Assembly (NCBI GenBank): GCA_964649445.1 | Contig: CAZYPS010000002.1 | Location: forward strand, 10,602-74,601 | DNA: 64,000 nucleotides | Origin: JAGXLP01 sp964649445 | Lineage (GTDB): Bacteria; Bipolaricaulota; Bipolaricaulia; M55B111 | Direction: 5' to 3' | Part shown: one piece after another, positions 18,710 to 26,279 of the stretch | Numbering within the stretch: position 1 is the first letter of the stretch | How the letters are laid out: each line of letters begins with the position of its first letter | The notes under the pieces: generated by a model | What the model was told of the DNA's origin: nothing | Databases searched by the model: none | What the model saw: only the letters and a program-made list of their open reading frames with translations | Program-made: the position numbers and the translations under genes

Positions 18710-20113
18710 TTAATCGAGTTCAGCCTTACTCTTTTCCACAACCTGGTCCATAGCTTGAACAGCCTCGTCAGCTAGAGGGTCGGGTTCATGTTCATTAATG
18801 ATATTTTGGGCTTTCTCCCGAGCTCTCTCACGAAAGTCTTTGCTCCCGGAGTTCTTCCAGCTATCGTAACTTTTTCTGTCCAGTAACTCGGGCTGGTAAA
18901 GAGACTTAAACGTATTCAGAGTAGATTCATCGGTCAGAAAGCTTCCTCCAGGACCAACTCTCTTTAGGGCATCGATCGCCAGGTGTTCATCGTCCATATT
19001 TATTCCTTTCTGGAGTCTTCGCACGTACCCAACGATCTCGTTTCCGATGACGACCGATTCCAGTGATCCTGTCTGTCCCGACTCAAGATAACCGACGTCA
19101 TGGATCAAATCCGCCTCACTGCAGGCCATTTCAGCAATAGAGATCGAAGCTTCCATCGCTTGCTGACCATCGATCAGTTTGGAATCACTAAAACCTGCTT
19201 CGCTAAATACCGGCATATCCAGGTATTTGCTAACTTCGCTAAGCGCTTTATCGATCAGCAAAGCTGCTGGTAGACCGTAGGAAGCCCCTGCCGTCTTCAT
19301 ATCCATCGGAGAAGCGGCACCACCTATTATCACCGGGGCACCGGGACGTTTAAGCTGAGATATTACTACGCCGCTTAACTCCTCCGCCAGCGACATAACT
19401 ACCGTCCCGGCGGGCGCAGCCGGACTAGAGGCTCCGGGAAGCGTACCGGATGTATAAGTAGCAGGAACTCCGTACTCCGCGGACAGCAACAGACGGCCCA
19501 GAGCGTCTTCGCTTCCAACGAACGGACTGGTAGGCTCCGTATACTGAATAAAGAACGGTTTATCTTCTAGCTCATCCCTGCCTCCCGCAACCGCTACCCC
19601 CATTTCGAACAATTCTTCCGTATTTCTGTTGTCAGCTGACGTAAAGACAAACGGTTTACTGTTATTGACCGTCATTGCCCTGAACTGATACAAATCGGCC
19701 AGCCTGGTCGGAACATCCTGCGGCAGAGCCATACTCATAAGAAAGTCCATATTAGGCAAAGCGTCGACAAGTAAGCTAAAATTCTTTACGTCACTCAGCT
19801 TGCTTTGCCTCCTTTCACCCGTTTCCAGATCGATCGTACTGGGATTATCCGAACCTGGCCCAAAATAGTTTTCCTCGCTTCCCAGCTCAAGCGCCAGGTC
19901 ACCGTTTCGATCGTAAACAGGTACGTACTTCGGGGCAGAAGATAGAGTTTCTTCAACGTGATGGGGTTTGAGGTAAACCCTTTCCCCCTCGACTTTTGCA
20001 CCGGCTTCCTTGAACAATTCCAGTGCTTCACCATGTTTTACCTCTATACCTACCTTCTCCAGAACGTACAGAGCTTTGTTATAAATTTTTTTCTTCTCTT
20101 GTTCTACTAACAT
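18710..20113 (-). CDS. MttB-family (trimethylamine/betaine type) methyltransferase without pyrrolysine
   Basis: Members of this family (COG5598) transfer a methyl group from trimethylamine or, in non-pyrrolysine members such as MtgB, from glycine betaine, carnitine or proline betaine, to a corrinoid protein. The frame is continuous, with no in-frame TAG, so it belongs to the non-pyrrolysine branch. Family segments are YFGPGSDNPSTIDLETGE near residue 80, FTSADNRNTEELFEM, and HDVGYLESGQTGSLE near residue 370. I chose the second of two nearby ATGs (20113) because AAAGGAGA sits about 9 bases before it but touches the first one at 20122. A matching corrinoid protein is encoded at 62996-63631, and a GntR regulator just upstream. 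The substrate is unproven. Confidence 0.9.
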   Translation of the reverse strand: MLVEQEKKKIYNKALYVLEKVGIEVKHGEALELFKEAGAKVEGERVYLKPHHVEETLSSAPKYVPVYDRNGDLALELGSEENYFGPGSDNPSTIDLETGERRQSKLSDVKNFSLLVDALPNMDFLMSMALPQDVPTRLADLYQFRAMTVNNSKPFVFTSADNRNTEELFEMGVAVAGGRDELEDKPFFIQYTEPTSPFVGSEDALGRLLLSAEYGVPATYTSGTLPGASSPAAPAGTVVMSLAEELSGVVISQLKRPGAPVIIGGAASPMDMKTAGASYGLPAALLIDKALSEVSKYLDMPVFSEAGFSDSKLIDGQQAMEASISIAEMACSEADLIHDVGYLESGQTGSLESVVIGNEIVGYVRRLQKGINMDDEHLAIDALKRVGPGGSFLTDESTLNTFKSLYQPELLDRKSYDSWKNSGSKDFRERAREKAQNIINEHEPDPLADEAVQAMDQVVEKSKAELD

Positions 20114-20209
20114 TTTACCCATTCTCCTTTTTTAAATTTAATTTGAAGTTACTAAGGCCAAACAGTGAGATAATCGTCCGGGGACTTCAATTTCAGACCG
20201 ATCAAATAG

Positions 20210-20914
20210 TCAGGAATACCTCTCAAAGTGCTCTTTGATCCGGTTCGCCGCCAACTCTGAGTCATTCTTCTTCAGGGCAAGGAAAATCTTCCTGTGGATA
20301 TCAAGCGATTCCAGCAAGTAATTCCTCTTATCGGGTAAATAGTGTTTCTTTTCCAGTTTGCGCCACATTCGATCATTCATAATTCCCTGAAGATTTTTCA
20401 ACGTATCTTCGATCACATCGTTCTTTGTAGCTTCCGCAATTCCCAGATGAAACCGCTTATGAAGATCGAGAAAAACCTCGTAATCATCGTCTCGAGCGGC
20501 CTTTTCCATATTCTTCAATGTTTTTTTCACTTTTTCCCCGTCTTTGTCGGAAAACTTACTCGCCGCTATTTCTACTATCCCTACTTCGAAAGATCTTCGA
20601 GCTTCCTGAAGTTCAAGCGGCTTGGGGTGATCGACCAGAATGCTTAATATCTTGTCCTGGATATTGTCTTCAGAGGGAATCTGCTTCACGTAAGTACCTT
20701 TGCCGACCTTTGTCTGAATTATTCCTCCCAGCCTCAAAGCCGCTAACGCTTCCCGGACAGAGGCCCTGCTGACTCCCGTCATATCCGAGAGTTCCTCCTC
20801 AGTAGGAAGTTTGTCTCCTACGCCGAAATCCCCGCTCTTAATCGCATCCACTAATTGATTGGCAACGTGCAAGGGTTTCTTTCTTTTTTCCAGTTTCTGG
20901 AACTCGAAATCCAT
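20210..20914 (-). CDS. GntR-family transcriptional regulator, FadR/FCD type
   Basis: The first 70 residues form a GntR winged helix (KLPTEEELSDMTGVSRASVREALAAL, then the wing GKGTYV). The rest is an all-helical FCD ligand domain; its usual metal ligands are visible as the Asp and His of DLHKRFH, the His in DIHRKI and the late His in IKEHFE. Such regulators sense small organic acids or amines. It is the first gene of the minus-strand run that continues with mttB, the UroD-type gene, MmgE/PrpD and the importer, so it most likely controls that run and itself. A repeated GTCTGAC-type element lies just before its start codon. The length, 234 residues, is normal. Confidence 0.92.
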   Translation of the reverse strand: MDFEFQKLEKRKKPLHVANQLVDAIKSGDFGVGDKLPTEEELSDMTGVSRASVREALAALRLGGIIQTKVGKGTYVKQIPSEDNIQDKILSILVDHPKPLELQEARRSFEVGIVEIAASKFSDKDGEKVKKTLKNMEKAARDDDYEVFLDLHKRFHLGIAEATKNDVIEDTLKNLQGIMNDRMWRKLEKKHYLPDKRNYLLESLDIHRKIFLALKKNDSELAANRIKEHFERYS

Positions 20915-20925
20915 GATCCACCCCT

Positions 20926-20952
20926 CATAAGTCAGCCATCATATGTCAGACA
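20926..20952. promoter_or_regulatory. Candidate operator of the GntR regulator (14-base-period direct repeat)
   Basis: CATAAGTCAGCCA (20926-20938) and CATATGTCAGACA (20940-20952) agree at 11 of 13 positions. The second includes TGTCAGACA, an inverted repeat about a central base, and on the minus strand reads TTGTCTGACAT, close to the FCD-type consensus TNGTNNNACNA. The TATGAT overlapping it on the minus strand could serve as a -10 element, so binding would block transcription of the regulator. The block sits 12 bases before the start codon. Confidence 0.5.
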
Positions 20953-21060
20953 AATTAACCTTAAAAAAATGACTCCAACGAGCAAACTCTAAACTTCTTC
21001 AAAACTGAAATTTTTTGCCAAAACCAAGACAACCAATTTCCACTCCATCGAGAAAAAATA

Positions 21061-21741
21061 TCACTTGCTGCTCTCCAGGCCCGGTATCCTTACTCTTTCT
21101 TCAACTATATCCAAAACCTTTGTAAACCCAGTTACGATAATTATGTAAATAAACGCCACTATGATAAAAACTTCTAAATAGCGAAAATTTCTCGCCGCAA
21201 TTATCTTTGCCTTTGCCATCAGTTCAGGTGCACCAACGGTAAAAGCCAGAGAAGTGTATTTTAACATATAGATCAGCTCGTTGGACCACGAAGGGATGGC
21301 GAGCCGTAATGCCTGAGGTAGAATTATGCTTTTTATTGCACCAAGTTTCCCCATTCCAATGGACCTAGCTGCGGTCATCTGTCCTGCACCGACGGATTGA
21401 ATTGCACCTCGGAAATATTCCGCCTGGTAGGCAGACGTATTTATTCCTAAAGCGATCCCGGCAGCAAGTAAAGGGTTAAGGAAAATACCTACATCGGGTA
21501 ATCCGTAATATACGATGAAAAGCTGGACCAGCAAAGGCGTACCTCGAACAAGTTCTACGAAAGTAGTGGTAACCCCATAAACCAGTTTATTACCATAAAC
21601 TCTTCCAAGTGAAAGAGCCAGACCAATTATAAAACCGGAACTAATACAAATTGCCGTAAGGGCCAGAGTTACTCCAACTCCATTCAGTAACCGTGGTCCT
21701 ATTTCCCAGGCTAACTGGAAAAAGTTTACAAGTTCTGTCAT
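21061..21741 (-). CDS. Polar amino-acid ABC transporter permease (HisM/GlnP class), second of two
   Basis: This is an inner-membrane permease of 226 residues with about five helices. It has the class signatures VELVRGTPLLVQLFIVYYGLP near residue 60 and the EAA loop QMTAARSIGMGKLGAIKSIILPQALR near residue 120. It lies 61 bases after a similar permease on the same strand, and the two would form a heterodimeric channel. No ATPase of this transporter is encoded beside it, so an ATPase from elsewhere must energise the system. The next gene downstream is the GntR regulator, 146 bases away, which appears to belong to a separate unit. Confidence 0.93.
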   Translation of the reverse strand: MTELVNFFQLAWEIGPRLLNGVGVTLALTAICISSGFIIGLALSLGRVYGNKLVYGVTTTFVELVRGTPLLVQLFIVYYGLPDVGIFLNPLLAAGIALGINTSAYQAEYFRGAIQSVGAGQMTAARSIGMGKLGAIKSIILPQALRLAIPSWSNELIYMLKYTSLAFTVGAPELMAKAKIIAARNFRYLEVFIIVAFIYIIIVTGFTKVLDIVEERVRIPGLESSK

Positions 21742-21802
21742 TTCATCCTCTCATATCCTGCAAATACTTAACTCACTTCTTTTCAAACTACCAATTCAAA
21801 AG

Positions 21803-22459
21803 TCAACTTCGTCGTTCAAATCCTGGCACCCATAACCTATCTTCCAGCCAGTACAGTAAAGCGTTACCGGCTCTCGTCAGGACCAGGTAAACCAGTGCAA
21901 CAATTCCATAAATCAACAAAGCATTCCCATAGGTATAGGATATTATATATCTGGATCTCCGCATGATTTCTACAACACCAACTACGTAGGCAAGAGAAGT
22001 ATCCTTGGTCTCAGAGGCGTATTCGTTCGACCAGGGACCTATCGCGAGCCGAATAGCTTGCGGAAGAACCACGTGCCAGATCCCCTGAATTTGTGTCATC
22101 CCTATTGACCGAGCTGCCATCATTTGACCGGATTTTATGGACTGAATTGCTCCACGGAAAATCTGGGATTGATACGCAGAAGACCTCAACCCCAATGCGA
22201 GAATAGAGGTGAACAGCGGTGGCAAATCAAGAGCATAATAGGACAAAAACAGCAATACAAGAGCGGGAATCGCCCGGAGTCCCCGCTGTATGAGCATTGC
22301 AATTTTGGAGACTACCGTACCGCCATACACTTCCATAACGGCAAGCAGTAGACCGCCCACCAGGCCCAGACTCAATAACCCTACGAGTAACTCCAGGGTT
22401 ATGAGCAAGCCCTGTAAGAGATAAGGTGCTTCACCGGCTAAAACTTGAAAAATTTCCAT
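21803..22459 (-). CDS. Polar amino-acid ABC transporter permease (HisM/GlnP class), first of two
   Basis: This 218-residue inner-membrane permease is paralogous to the next gene: both have the QMMAARSIGM or QMTAARSIGM EAA loop and a TSLAY or TSLAF segment. The usual VRGTP motif is weaker here (LIQRGLRAIPALVLLFLSYYAL), as often happens in the second permease of such pairs. It follows the binding-protein gene after a strong hairpin, which should make permease levels lower than binding-protein levels, the normal stoichiometry for these importers. Together with the binding protein and the other permease it forms an amino-acid importer lacking only its ATPase. Confidence 0.93.
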   Translation of the reverse strand: MEIFQVLAGEAPYLLQGLLITLELLVGLLSLGLVGGLLLAVMEVYGGTVVSKIAMLIQRGLRAIPALVLLFLSYYALDLPPLFTSILALGLRSSAYQSQIFRGAIQSIKSGQMMAARSIGMTQIQGIWHVVLPQAIRLAIGPWSNEYASETKDTSLAYVVGVVEIMRRSRYIISYTYGNALLIYGIVALVYLVLTRAGNALLYWLEDRLWVPGFERRS

Positions 22460-22481
22460 GGTTATTTCGTGAAATAAAATT

Positions 22482-22509
22482 AGGAAGGGTCCAAAAAAGG
22501 ACCCTTCCT
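22482..22509 (-). terminator. Partial terminator between binding protein and permeases
   Basis: A perfect 11-base stem (AGGAAGGGTCC with GGACCCTTCCT) and a loop of six A (T on the coding strand). On the minus strand it is followed by TAATTTTATTTC. Its place inside the ABC operon suggests that it reduces rather than stops transcription and also protects the upstream message. Confidence 0.8.
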
Positions 22510-22539
22510 GAATGAGTAACCAAAATCCGGACCTAGCTC

Positions 22540-23367
22540 CTATTCGCTACAGGTCAACTCTCTCCCCAGAGGTATTTTGGCGGGAGGTGCGTATCCGTAT
22601 TCCGCGAGGTATTCGTTGAATATTTCCATCCATTTTCCCGACTCAAAGACTTTCTGCATGCCCTCATTTATCTTTGGCAGCAGGTTGTGGGGATCTCCCT
22701 CAGTAACGGCGTAAGCGTATTGCTCGCCCGTAGCTATAGTTCCGATGATCTTAACGTCCCTCCCCTCCTTGACGAAATTTTTGGCAGTAGTTGTATCGGC
22801 AAGAACCGCATCGAGGCGACCTGTGGTTAGATCCTCAACGGATAAAACGTAGTTTTCGTAGGCTTTCAAGTTTACGTCAACGCCATCGTCAATTAGCTCA
22901 TCCTGAACCCACATGTATCCGGTGGTGCCTCTCTGAGCCCCGACTTGATGCCCCATGGACATTGCCGTAATTGCGTTCAAATCTGAATCGTCAGAAACAA
23001 GGACGGCTTGATTCACGGACCAGTACGGCCTGGAATAGTCAATTGTTTTGTCGCGCTCACACGTTATCGACAAACCGCTCACCAGAACATCTATTTTGCC
23101 CGACCCGAGAGCAGATACTATCGTTTCCCAGGGCATGTCGATAATCTCTATATCTATATTTTCTTCTTCGGCTATTGCCCTGATTACCTCTACGTCAAAC
23201 CCTTTATACTCACCCTTTTCTACGTAAGTCCAGGGAGGAAAATTCGCGTCAACGCCAACTTTGTAAACGTCTTTTTCCTGTCCTTGAACTCCAAGCCCCA
23301 CAAAGACACTCATCAAAACCGCAATTGTTAGAACAACTGAAACTAGACTCTTCGTTCTTAACTGCAA
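22540..23367 (-). CDS. Polar amino-acid ABC transporter substrate-binding protein (family 3)
   Basis: This 275-residue periplasmic binding protein has a Sec signal peptide (hydrophobic VVLTIAVLMSVFVGLGV, then a cleavage region before QEKD) and no lipobox Cys. Family 3 signatures are YKVGVDANFPPWTYVEKGEYKGFDVEV at the mature start and DMPWETIVSALGSGKIDVL near residue 100, then ERDKTIDYSRPY. The start is TTG preceded by AGGAGG. It is the first gene of an operon with two permeases. The exact amino acid bound cannot be told; the conserved Asp and Arg pattern suits a polar or basic amino acid. An inverted repeat lies 33-58 bases before the start. Confidence 0.93.
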   Translation of the reverse strand: MQLRTKSLVSVVLTIAVLMSVFVGLGVQGQEKDVYKVGVDANFPPWTYVEKGEYKGFDVEVIRAIAEEENIDIEIIDMPWETIVSALGSGKIDVLVSGLSITCERDKTIDYSRPYWSVNQAVLVSDDSDLNAITAMSMGHQVGAQRGTTGYMWVQDELIDDGVDVNLKAYENYVLSVEDLTTGRLDAVLADTTTAKNFVKEGRDVKIIGTIATGEQYAYAVTEGDPHNLLPKINEGMQKVFESGKWMEIFNEYLAEYGYAPPAKIPLGRELTCSE

Positions 23368-23399
23368 TTTAGACCTCCTATTTTCAAAACGCCGTGTAT

Positions 23400-23425
23400 A
23401 CCTGGTCTAACCGTAATTACCAGGT
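23400..23425. promoter_or_regulatory. Inverted repeat upstream of the amino-acid importer
   Basis: ACCTGGT (23400-23406) and ACCAGGT (23419-23425) are a perfect 7-base inverted repeat with a 12-base spacer that includes TAA and TTA-like halves. Its place 33-58 bases before the binding-protein start suits an operator for a dimeric regulator or a hairpin in the 5' leader. Confidence 0.4.
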
Positions 23426-23675
23426 AGAAACCACAATTTCACCGCCTCTTCCAGTACGCAACCAGCATTTGATTTAGATGTTACACAACTAGCTGACTTA
23501 GTTTAACGGCTGTAGTGTTTTAACGCAAATTTTATTTACAATATAAACAATTCGAGAGTGATAACTGCACTATTTCTTATTTACAATCCCCTGTTGCTCA
23601 TCAGCCCCGCTAACTCAGTGTAACCACTGGCAAACGAGAAATTCTTCCTCCCCTTTCACCTTTCCAACGACCCTT

Positions 23676-23704
23676 TTGAGACATAAAATAGCATAGGCAT
23701 AAAT
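23676..23704 (+). promoter_or_regulatory. Possible promoter of the DUF99-dtd genes
   Basis: TTGAGA and ATAAAT are spaced by 17 bases, ending about 24 bases before the ATG at 23729. The match is moderate and is supported by position only. Confidence 0.35.
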
Positions 23705-23728
23705 TTATATTTGAGAGGAATACGCACT

Positions 23729-24298
23729 ATGCATATCAAAGACCAAAGCAAAATAATTGGCTGGGACGACGGCCCGTTTGAATTCGACCAGGAAGAAATG
23801 GTTCCTGTCGTGGGAGCAGTAACCAGGGGCGGGGAACGCCTGGACGGTGTAATTAAGACCGAGATAGAAAAAGACGGAATAAACGGCACCAAACGGTTGG
23901 CGACTTCGATCAACGACAGCAAACACAAACAGGACCTAAAACTTATCATGCTAGACGGTATAACCTACGGCGGATTCAACGTAATTGATATAGTAGACCT
24001 ATCTGAAATGACAGGAATCCCTGTTATAGCAGCGACAAAGGAAAGAGTCGACAAAAATTCATTCAGAGAAGCGCTATCAAACATGTCCAGGTTCGAAAAA
24101 CGGTGGAAAGCTGTTAAAAAGGCCGGGAAAATAAGACAAACTCGCGCAAGAGAATCCAAACTTTATTATCAAAAAACGGCCGTCTCTAGCGAAGAAGCCG
24201 AGCGGGCGATAACTATCACCACTATTCATTCAACTATCCCCGAGCCAATACGACTTGCAAATTTGATTTCAAAATCGTTTGTGTCCGGAGAAAGTTAA
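23729..24298 (+). CDS. DUF99 family protein (endonuclease dU-like)
   Basis: DUF99 proteins are mainly archaeal and share an RNase H-like fold with endonuclease V; an archaeal member has been described as an endonuclease acting at deoxyuridine. The protein shows the family pattern: GWDDGPF near the start, VVGAVTRGG, DLKLIMLDGITYGGFNVIDI near residue 75 and GIPVIAATKERVD near residue 100. I use the ATG with AGAGGA 9 bases ahead, giving 189 residues; an in-frame TTG 18 bases upstream is less likely. It precedes dtd by 22 bases and may be co-transcribed. A role in removing uracil or other damaged bases is inferred from family only. Its presence in a bacterium hints at transfer from archaea. Confidence 0.85.
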   Translation: MHIKDQSKIIGWDDGPFEFDQEEMVPVVGAVTRGGERLDGVIKTEIEKDGINGTKRLATSINDSKHKQDLKLIMLDGITYGGFNVIDIVDLSEMTGIPVIAATKERVDKNSFREALSNMSRFEKRWKAVKKAGKIRQTRARESKLYYQKTAVSSEEAERAITITTIHSTIPEPIRLANLISKSFVSGES

Positions 24299-24320
24299 TA
24301 ACTCAATTAAAGGAGGTAAC

Positions 24321-24761
24321 ATGAAATCGCTAATTCAGGTAGTCGAAAATGCTGAAGTAGAGATCGAGGGAGAAGTTGAAGGCTCAATCGATTACGGAAT
24401 GGTGATCTTTCTTGGAGTTAAACAGGGCGACGGTCGGACTCAATTGGAGGAATTACTGGATAAAATAGTCGATCTCAGGATATTTCCAGATGAAGAGGGT
24501 AAAATGAACCTCTCAATTAAAAATATAAACGGAGAAATTCTTGTGGTTTCTCAGTTTACTCTGTACGCCGACGTGAGTTCGGGCCGAAGGCCGGGTTTTT
24601 CCCGGGCGGGAGACTACGAGGAGGCAAAATCACTCTACGAAGACTTTATAAAAGGTCTGGAAAAATCGCTCGAAACCAAGGTCGAGTCGGGTGAATTCGG
24701 GAGTCATATGAAGGTTGAATTGACCAACGACGGACCAATTACCTTCATGGTGGAAAGTTGA
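24321..24761 (+). CDS. dtd: D-aminoacyl-tRNA deacylase
   Basis: Dtd cleaves D-amino acids (and mischarged glycine) from tRNA, keeping translation homochiral. The 146-residue protein starts at the ATG that follows AAAGGAGGTAAC; an in-frame ATG 42 bases upstream lies inside the previous gene and is rejected. Active-site motifs are SQFTLYAD near residue 78 and the late NDGPIT, which carries the Gly-cisPro pair that screens out L-amino acids (the usual form is NGPVT). RRPGFSRAG follows the first motif as in the family. It acts as a homodimer in the cytosol. Gene order with DUF99 upstream and rpmF downstream gives no further hint. Confidence 0.94.
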   Translation: MKSLIQVVENAEVEIEGEVEGSIDYGMVIFLGVKQGDGRTQLEELLDKIVDLRIFPDEEGKMNLSIKNINGEILVVSQFTLYADVSSGRRPGFSRAGDYEEAKSLYEDFIKGLEKSLETKVESGEFGSHMKVELTNDGPITFMVES

Positions 24762-24824
24762 AAACCCACCCACCCTACATTAAAATCACATAAGTTTTGA
24801 GATTACAGAACACGAGGAGGAAAT

Positions 24825-25016
24825 ATGGCAGTACCCAAGTTTAGGACTTCGAGATCAAACAAAAGATCAAGACACGCAGGTAATAAACCGGTAGTAGACC
24901 CTACTGCCACGGAATGTCCACATTGTCACGAGTTGAAACTCCCGCATCGCGTCTGTTCCAGCTGCGGTTATTACAAGGGAGAGCAAATACTACAAATTGA
25001 GGAAGAAGAGGAATAA
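24825..25016 (+). CDS. rpmF: 50S ribosomal protein L32
   Basis: A 63-residue ribosomal protein with the invariant start MAVPKFRTSRSNKRSRH and a zinc ribbon made by CPHC near residue 31 and CSSC near residue 45, followed by GYYKG. This is the zinc-binding form of L32. The end is a run of Glu residues, which agrees with the acidic bias seen across this genome. SD GAGGAGG lies 7 bases before the ATG. It is a single gene followed by an inverted-repeat structure. Many bacteria place rpmF next to fatty-acid genes; that is not the case here. Confidence 0.97.
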   Translation: MAVPKFRTSRSNKRSRHAGNKPVVDPTATECPHCHELKLPHRVCSSCGYYKGEQILQIEEEEE

Positions 25017-25065
25017 AGTAAGGCTCACAGAACCTTCCCAAGGTTCTCACGGCAGGCTCCTTACT
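25017..25065 (+). other. Nested inverted repeats after rpmF
   Basis: AGTAAGG (25017-25023) pairs with CCTTACT (25059-25065), enclosing a second perfect stem AGAACCTT/AAGGTTCT (25029-25047) with a CCC loop. There is no T-run after the structure, so it is not a standard intrinsic terminator. It may stabilise the rpmF message or be part of a small structured RNA. Confidence 0.55.
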
Positions 25066-25254
25066 CAAGGATATAGAAAGCTAGAGTTTAATTGTATAAA
25101 AAAGTAGATAGGTCTTTTCCAGTCGGAGCTATTTATAGGCTAATTTAACCAGCATCTAAACCTAACCTCTTTTAGGGAAATTACAGGCCCAGTTGGACTT
25201 CAAAATTTAAGTCAGTTAACTTTTCTTTACAAGAGGTCTTTAGAGGTTATTCCC

Positions 25255-25719
25255 ATGGGTAAAACGGTAGCAAGAAACAAGCGTGCATATCGGAATTTCG
25301 ATTTTGAGGAGTACTACGAAGCGGGAATCGTCCTCAAAGGAACGGAAGTAAAGAGTCTCAGGGCCGGTAGATGTAGCCTTAAAGACGGTTACGCAAAAGT
25401 TACCGACGGAGAGGCTTTCCTTCACAATGTCCATATAGCTCGATACGAAGAAGGTAACAGGGAAAATCACGAACCAAGACGGAAGAGAAAACTCTTGCTG
25501 CGTAAACCCGAGATCAAAAGGCTGATAGGGAAAACACAGCAAAAAGGATACTCCCTTATTCCTTTGGAAATCTATTTCAAGGGTGGTTATGCAAAGGTAA
25601 AACTTGGACTGGGAGAGGGAAGAAAGAAGCACGATAAACGTCAGAAGATCAAGGAAAAAGACCAACAGAGGCGCATTGAAAAAGAACTCAAGGAGCGAAG
25701 CCGAAACGAGTATCGATAA
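25255..25719 (+). CDS. smpB: SsrA-binding protein SmpB
   Basis: SmpB binds tmRNA and brings it to stalled ribosomes in trans-translation. The 154-residue protein has the standard landmarks: NKRAYRNFDFEEYYEAGIVL at the start, GTEVKSLRAGRCSLKDGYAK near residue 35, HNVHIARYEEGNRENH, and the basic tail GEGRKKHDKRQ that enters the ribosome. SD AGAGG lies before the ATG. I looked in the 190 bases upstream for the tmRNA gene and saw none. The macro-domain gene starts 2 bases after the stop codon, so the two are probably an operon. Confidence 0.97.
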   Translation: MGKTVARNKRAYRNFDFEEYYEAGIVLKGTEVKSLRAGRCSLKDGYAKVTDGEAFLHNVHIARYEEGNRENHEPRRKRKLLLRKPEIKRLIGKTQQKGYSLIPLEIYFKGGYAKVKLGLGEGRKKHDKRQKIKEKDQQRRIEKELKERSRNEYR

Positions 25720-25721
25720 AG

Positions 25722-26279
25722 ATGGCTAAAACCGACGAATCCCGGGTTACAAAAAAAGTCGACGGTTCAAAGATTGAACTTGTCAGAGGGGATATAACAA
25801 AACAGGAAACGGAAGCAGTAGTAAATGCCGCAAACAAAAAACTGGCACCCGGGGGAGGAGTGGCGGGAGCCATTCACCGAGCTGCTGGGGACCAATTATG
25901 GGAAGAATGTAAAGGGCTTGGTGGATGCGAAACCGGAGAAGCCAAGTTAACTAAAGGATACGAACTACCAGCCAACTACGTGATCCATACCGTGGGTCCT
26001 GTTTACAGCAACTCTCCGGAAGATCCAAAACTCCTGGAAGCTTCCTACCGAAATAGCCTGGAACTTGCCCGAGAAACCGGAATCGAAAGCGTATCGTTTC
26101 CCGCCTTAAGTACAGGAGCATTTGGATATCCCGAAAAAAAGGCCGGAGAAATAGCATTTAAGACGATAATTGATTTTCTGAAACAAAATTCTAAACCCGA
26201 TCTCGTCCGGTTGGTGCTTTACGGTAAGTCCTCTTTCGATCTACATAGAGAATTATTGAGCAATATCTCCGAGGATTGA
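25722..26279 (+). CDS. Macro domain protein (ADP-ribose/O-acetyl-ADP-ribose hydrolase-like)
   Basis: This single macro domain of 185 residues would bind or hydrolyse ADP-ribose derivatives in the cytosol. Family motifs are GDITKQETEAVVNAANKKLAPGGGVAGAIHRAAG near residue 24 (written here as one region; the Asn-Ala-Ala-Asn and Gly-Gly-Gly parts contact the ligand) and SFPALSTGAFGYPEKKA near residue 125. The pattern is that of the MacroD/YmdB group, which removes the acetyl group from O-acetyl-ADP-ribose and can reverse ADP-ribosylation. The gene begins 2 bases after smpB. YmdB also modulates RNase III in E. coli, but nothing here tests that. Confidence 0.93.
   Translation: MAKTDESRVTKKVDGSKIELVRGDITKQETEAVVNAANKKLAPGGGVAGAIHRAAGDQLWEECKGLGGCETGEAKLTKGYELPANYVIHTVGPVYSNSPEDPKLLEASYRNSLELARETGIESVSFPALSTGAFGYPEKKAGEIAFKTIIDFLKQNSKPDLVRLVLYGKSSFDLHRELLSNISED

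Larger units (their letters stand above)
23368..23728. other. Divergent intergenic region (361 bases)
   Basis: This region separates the amino-acid importer operon (leftward) from the DUF99 gene (rightward). It holds an inverted repeat near the importer start, a possible rightward promoter near the DUF99 start, and AT-rich sequence between. No RNA gene or convincing small coding frame was seen. Confidence 0.6.

Noticed and set aside
18710..20113. Possible pyrrolysine codon in the MttB-type gene
   Set aside because: The frame has no in-frame TAG before the end; it reads as a non-pyrrolysine family member.
25066..25254. tmRNA gene near smpB
   Set aside because: The space is too short and lacks the tRNA-like ends expected of ssrA.
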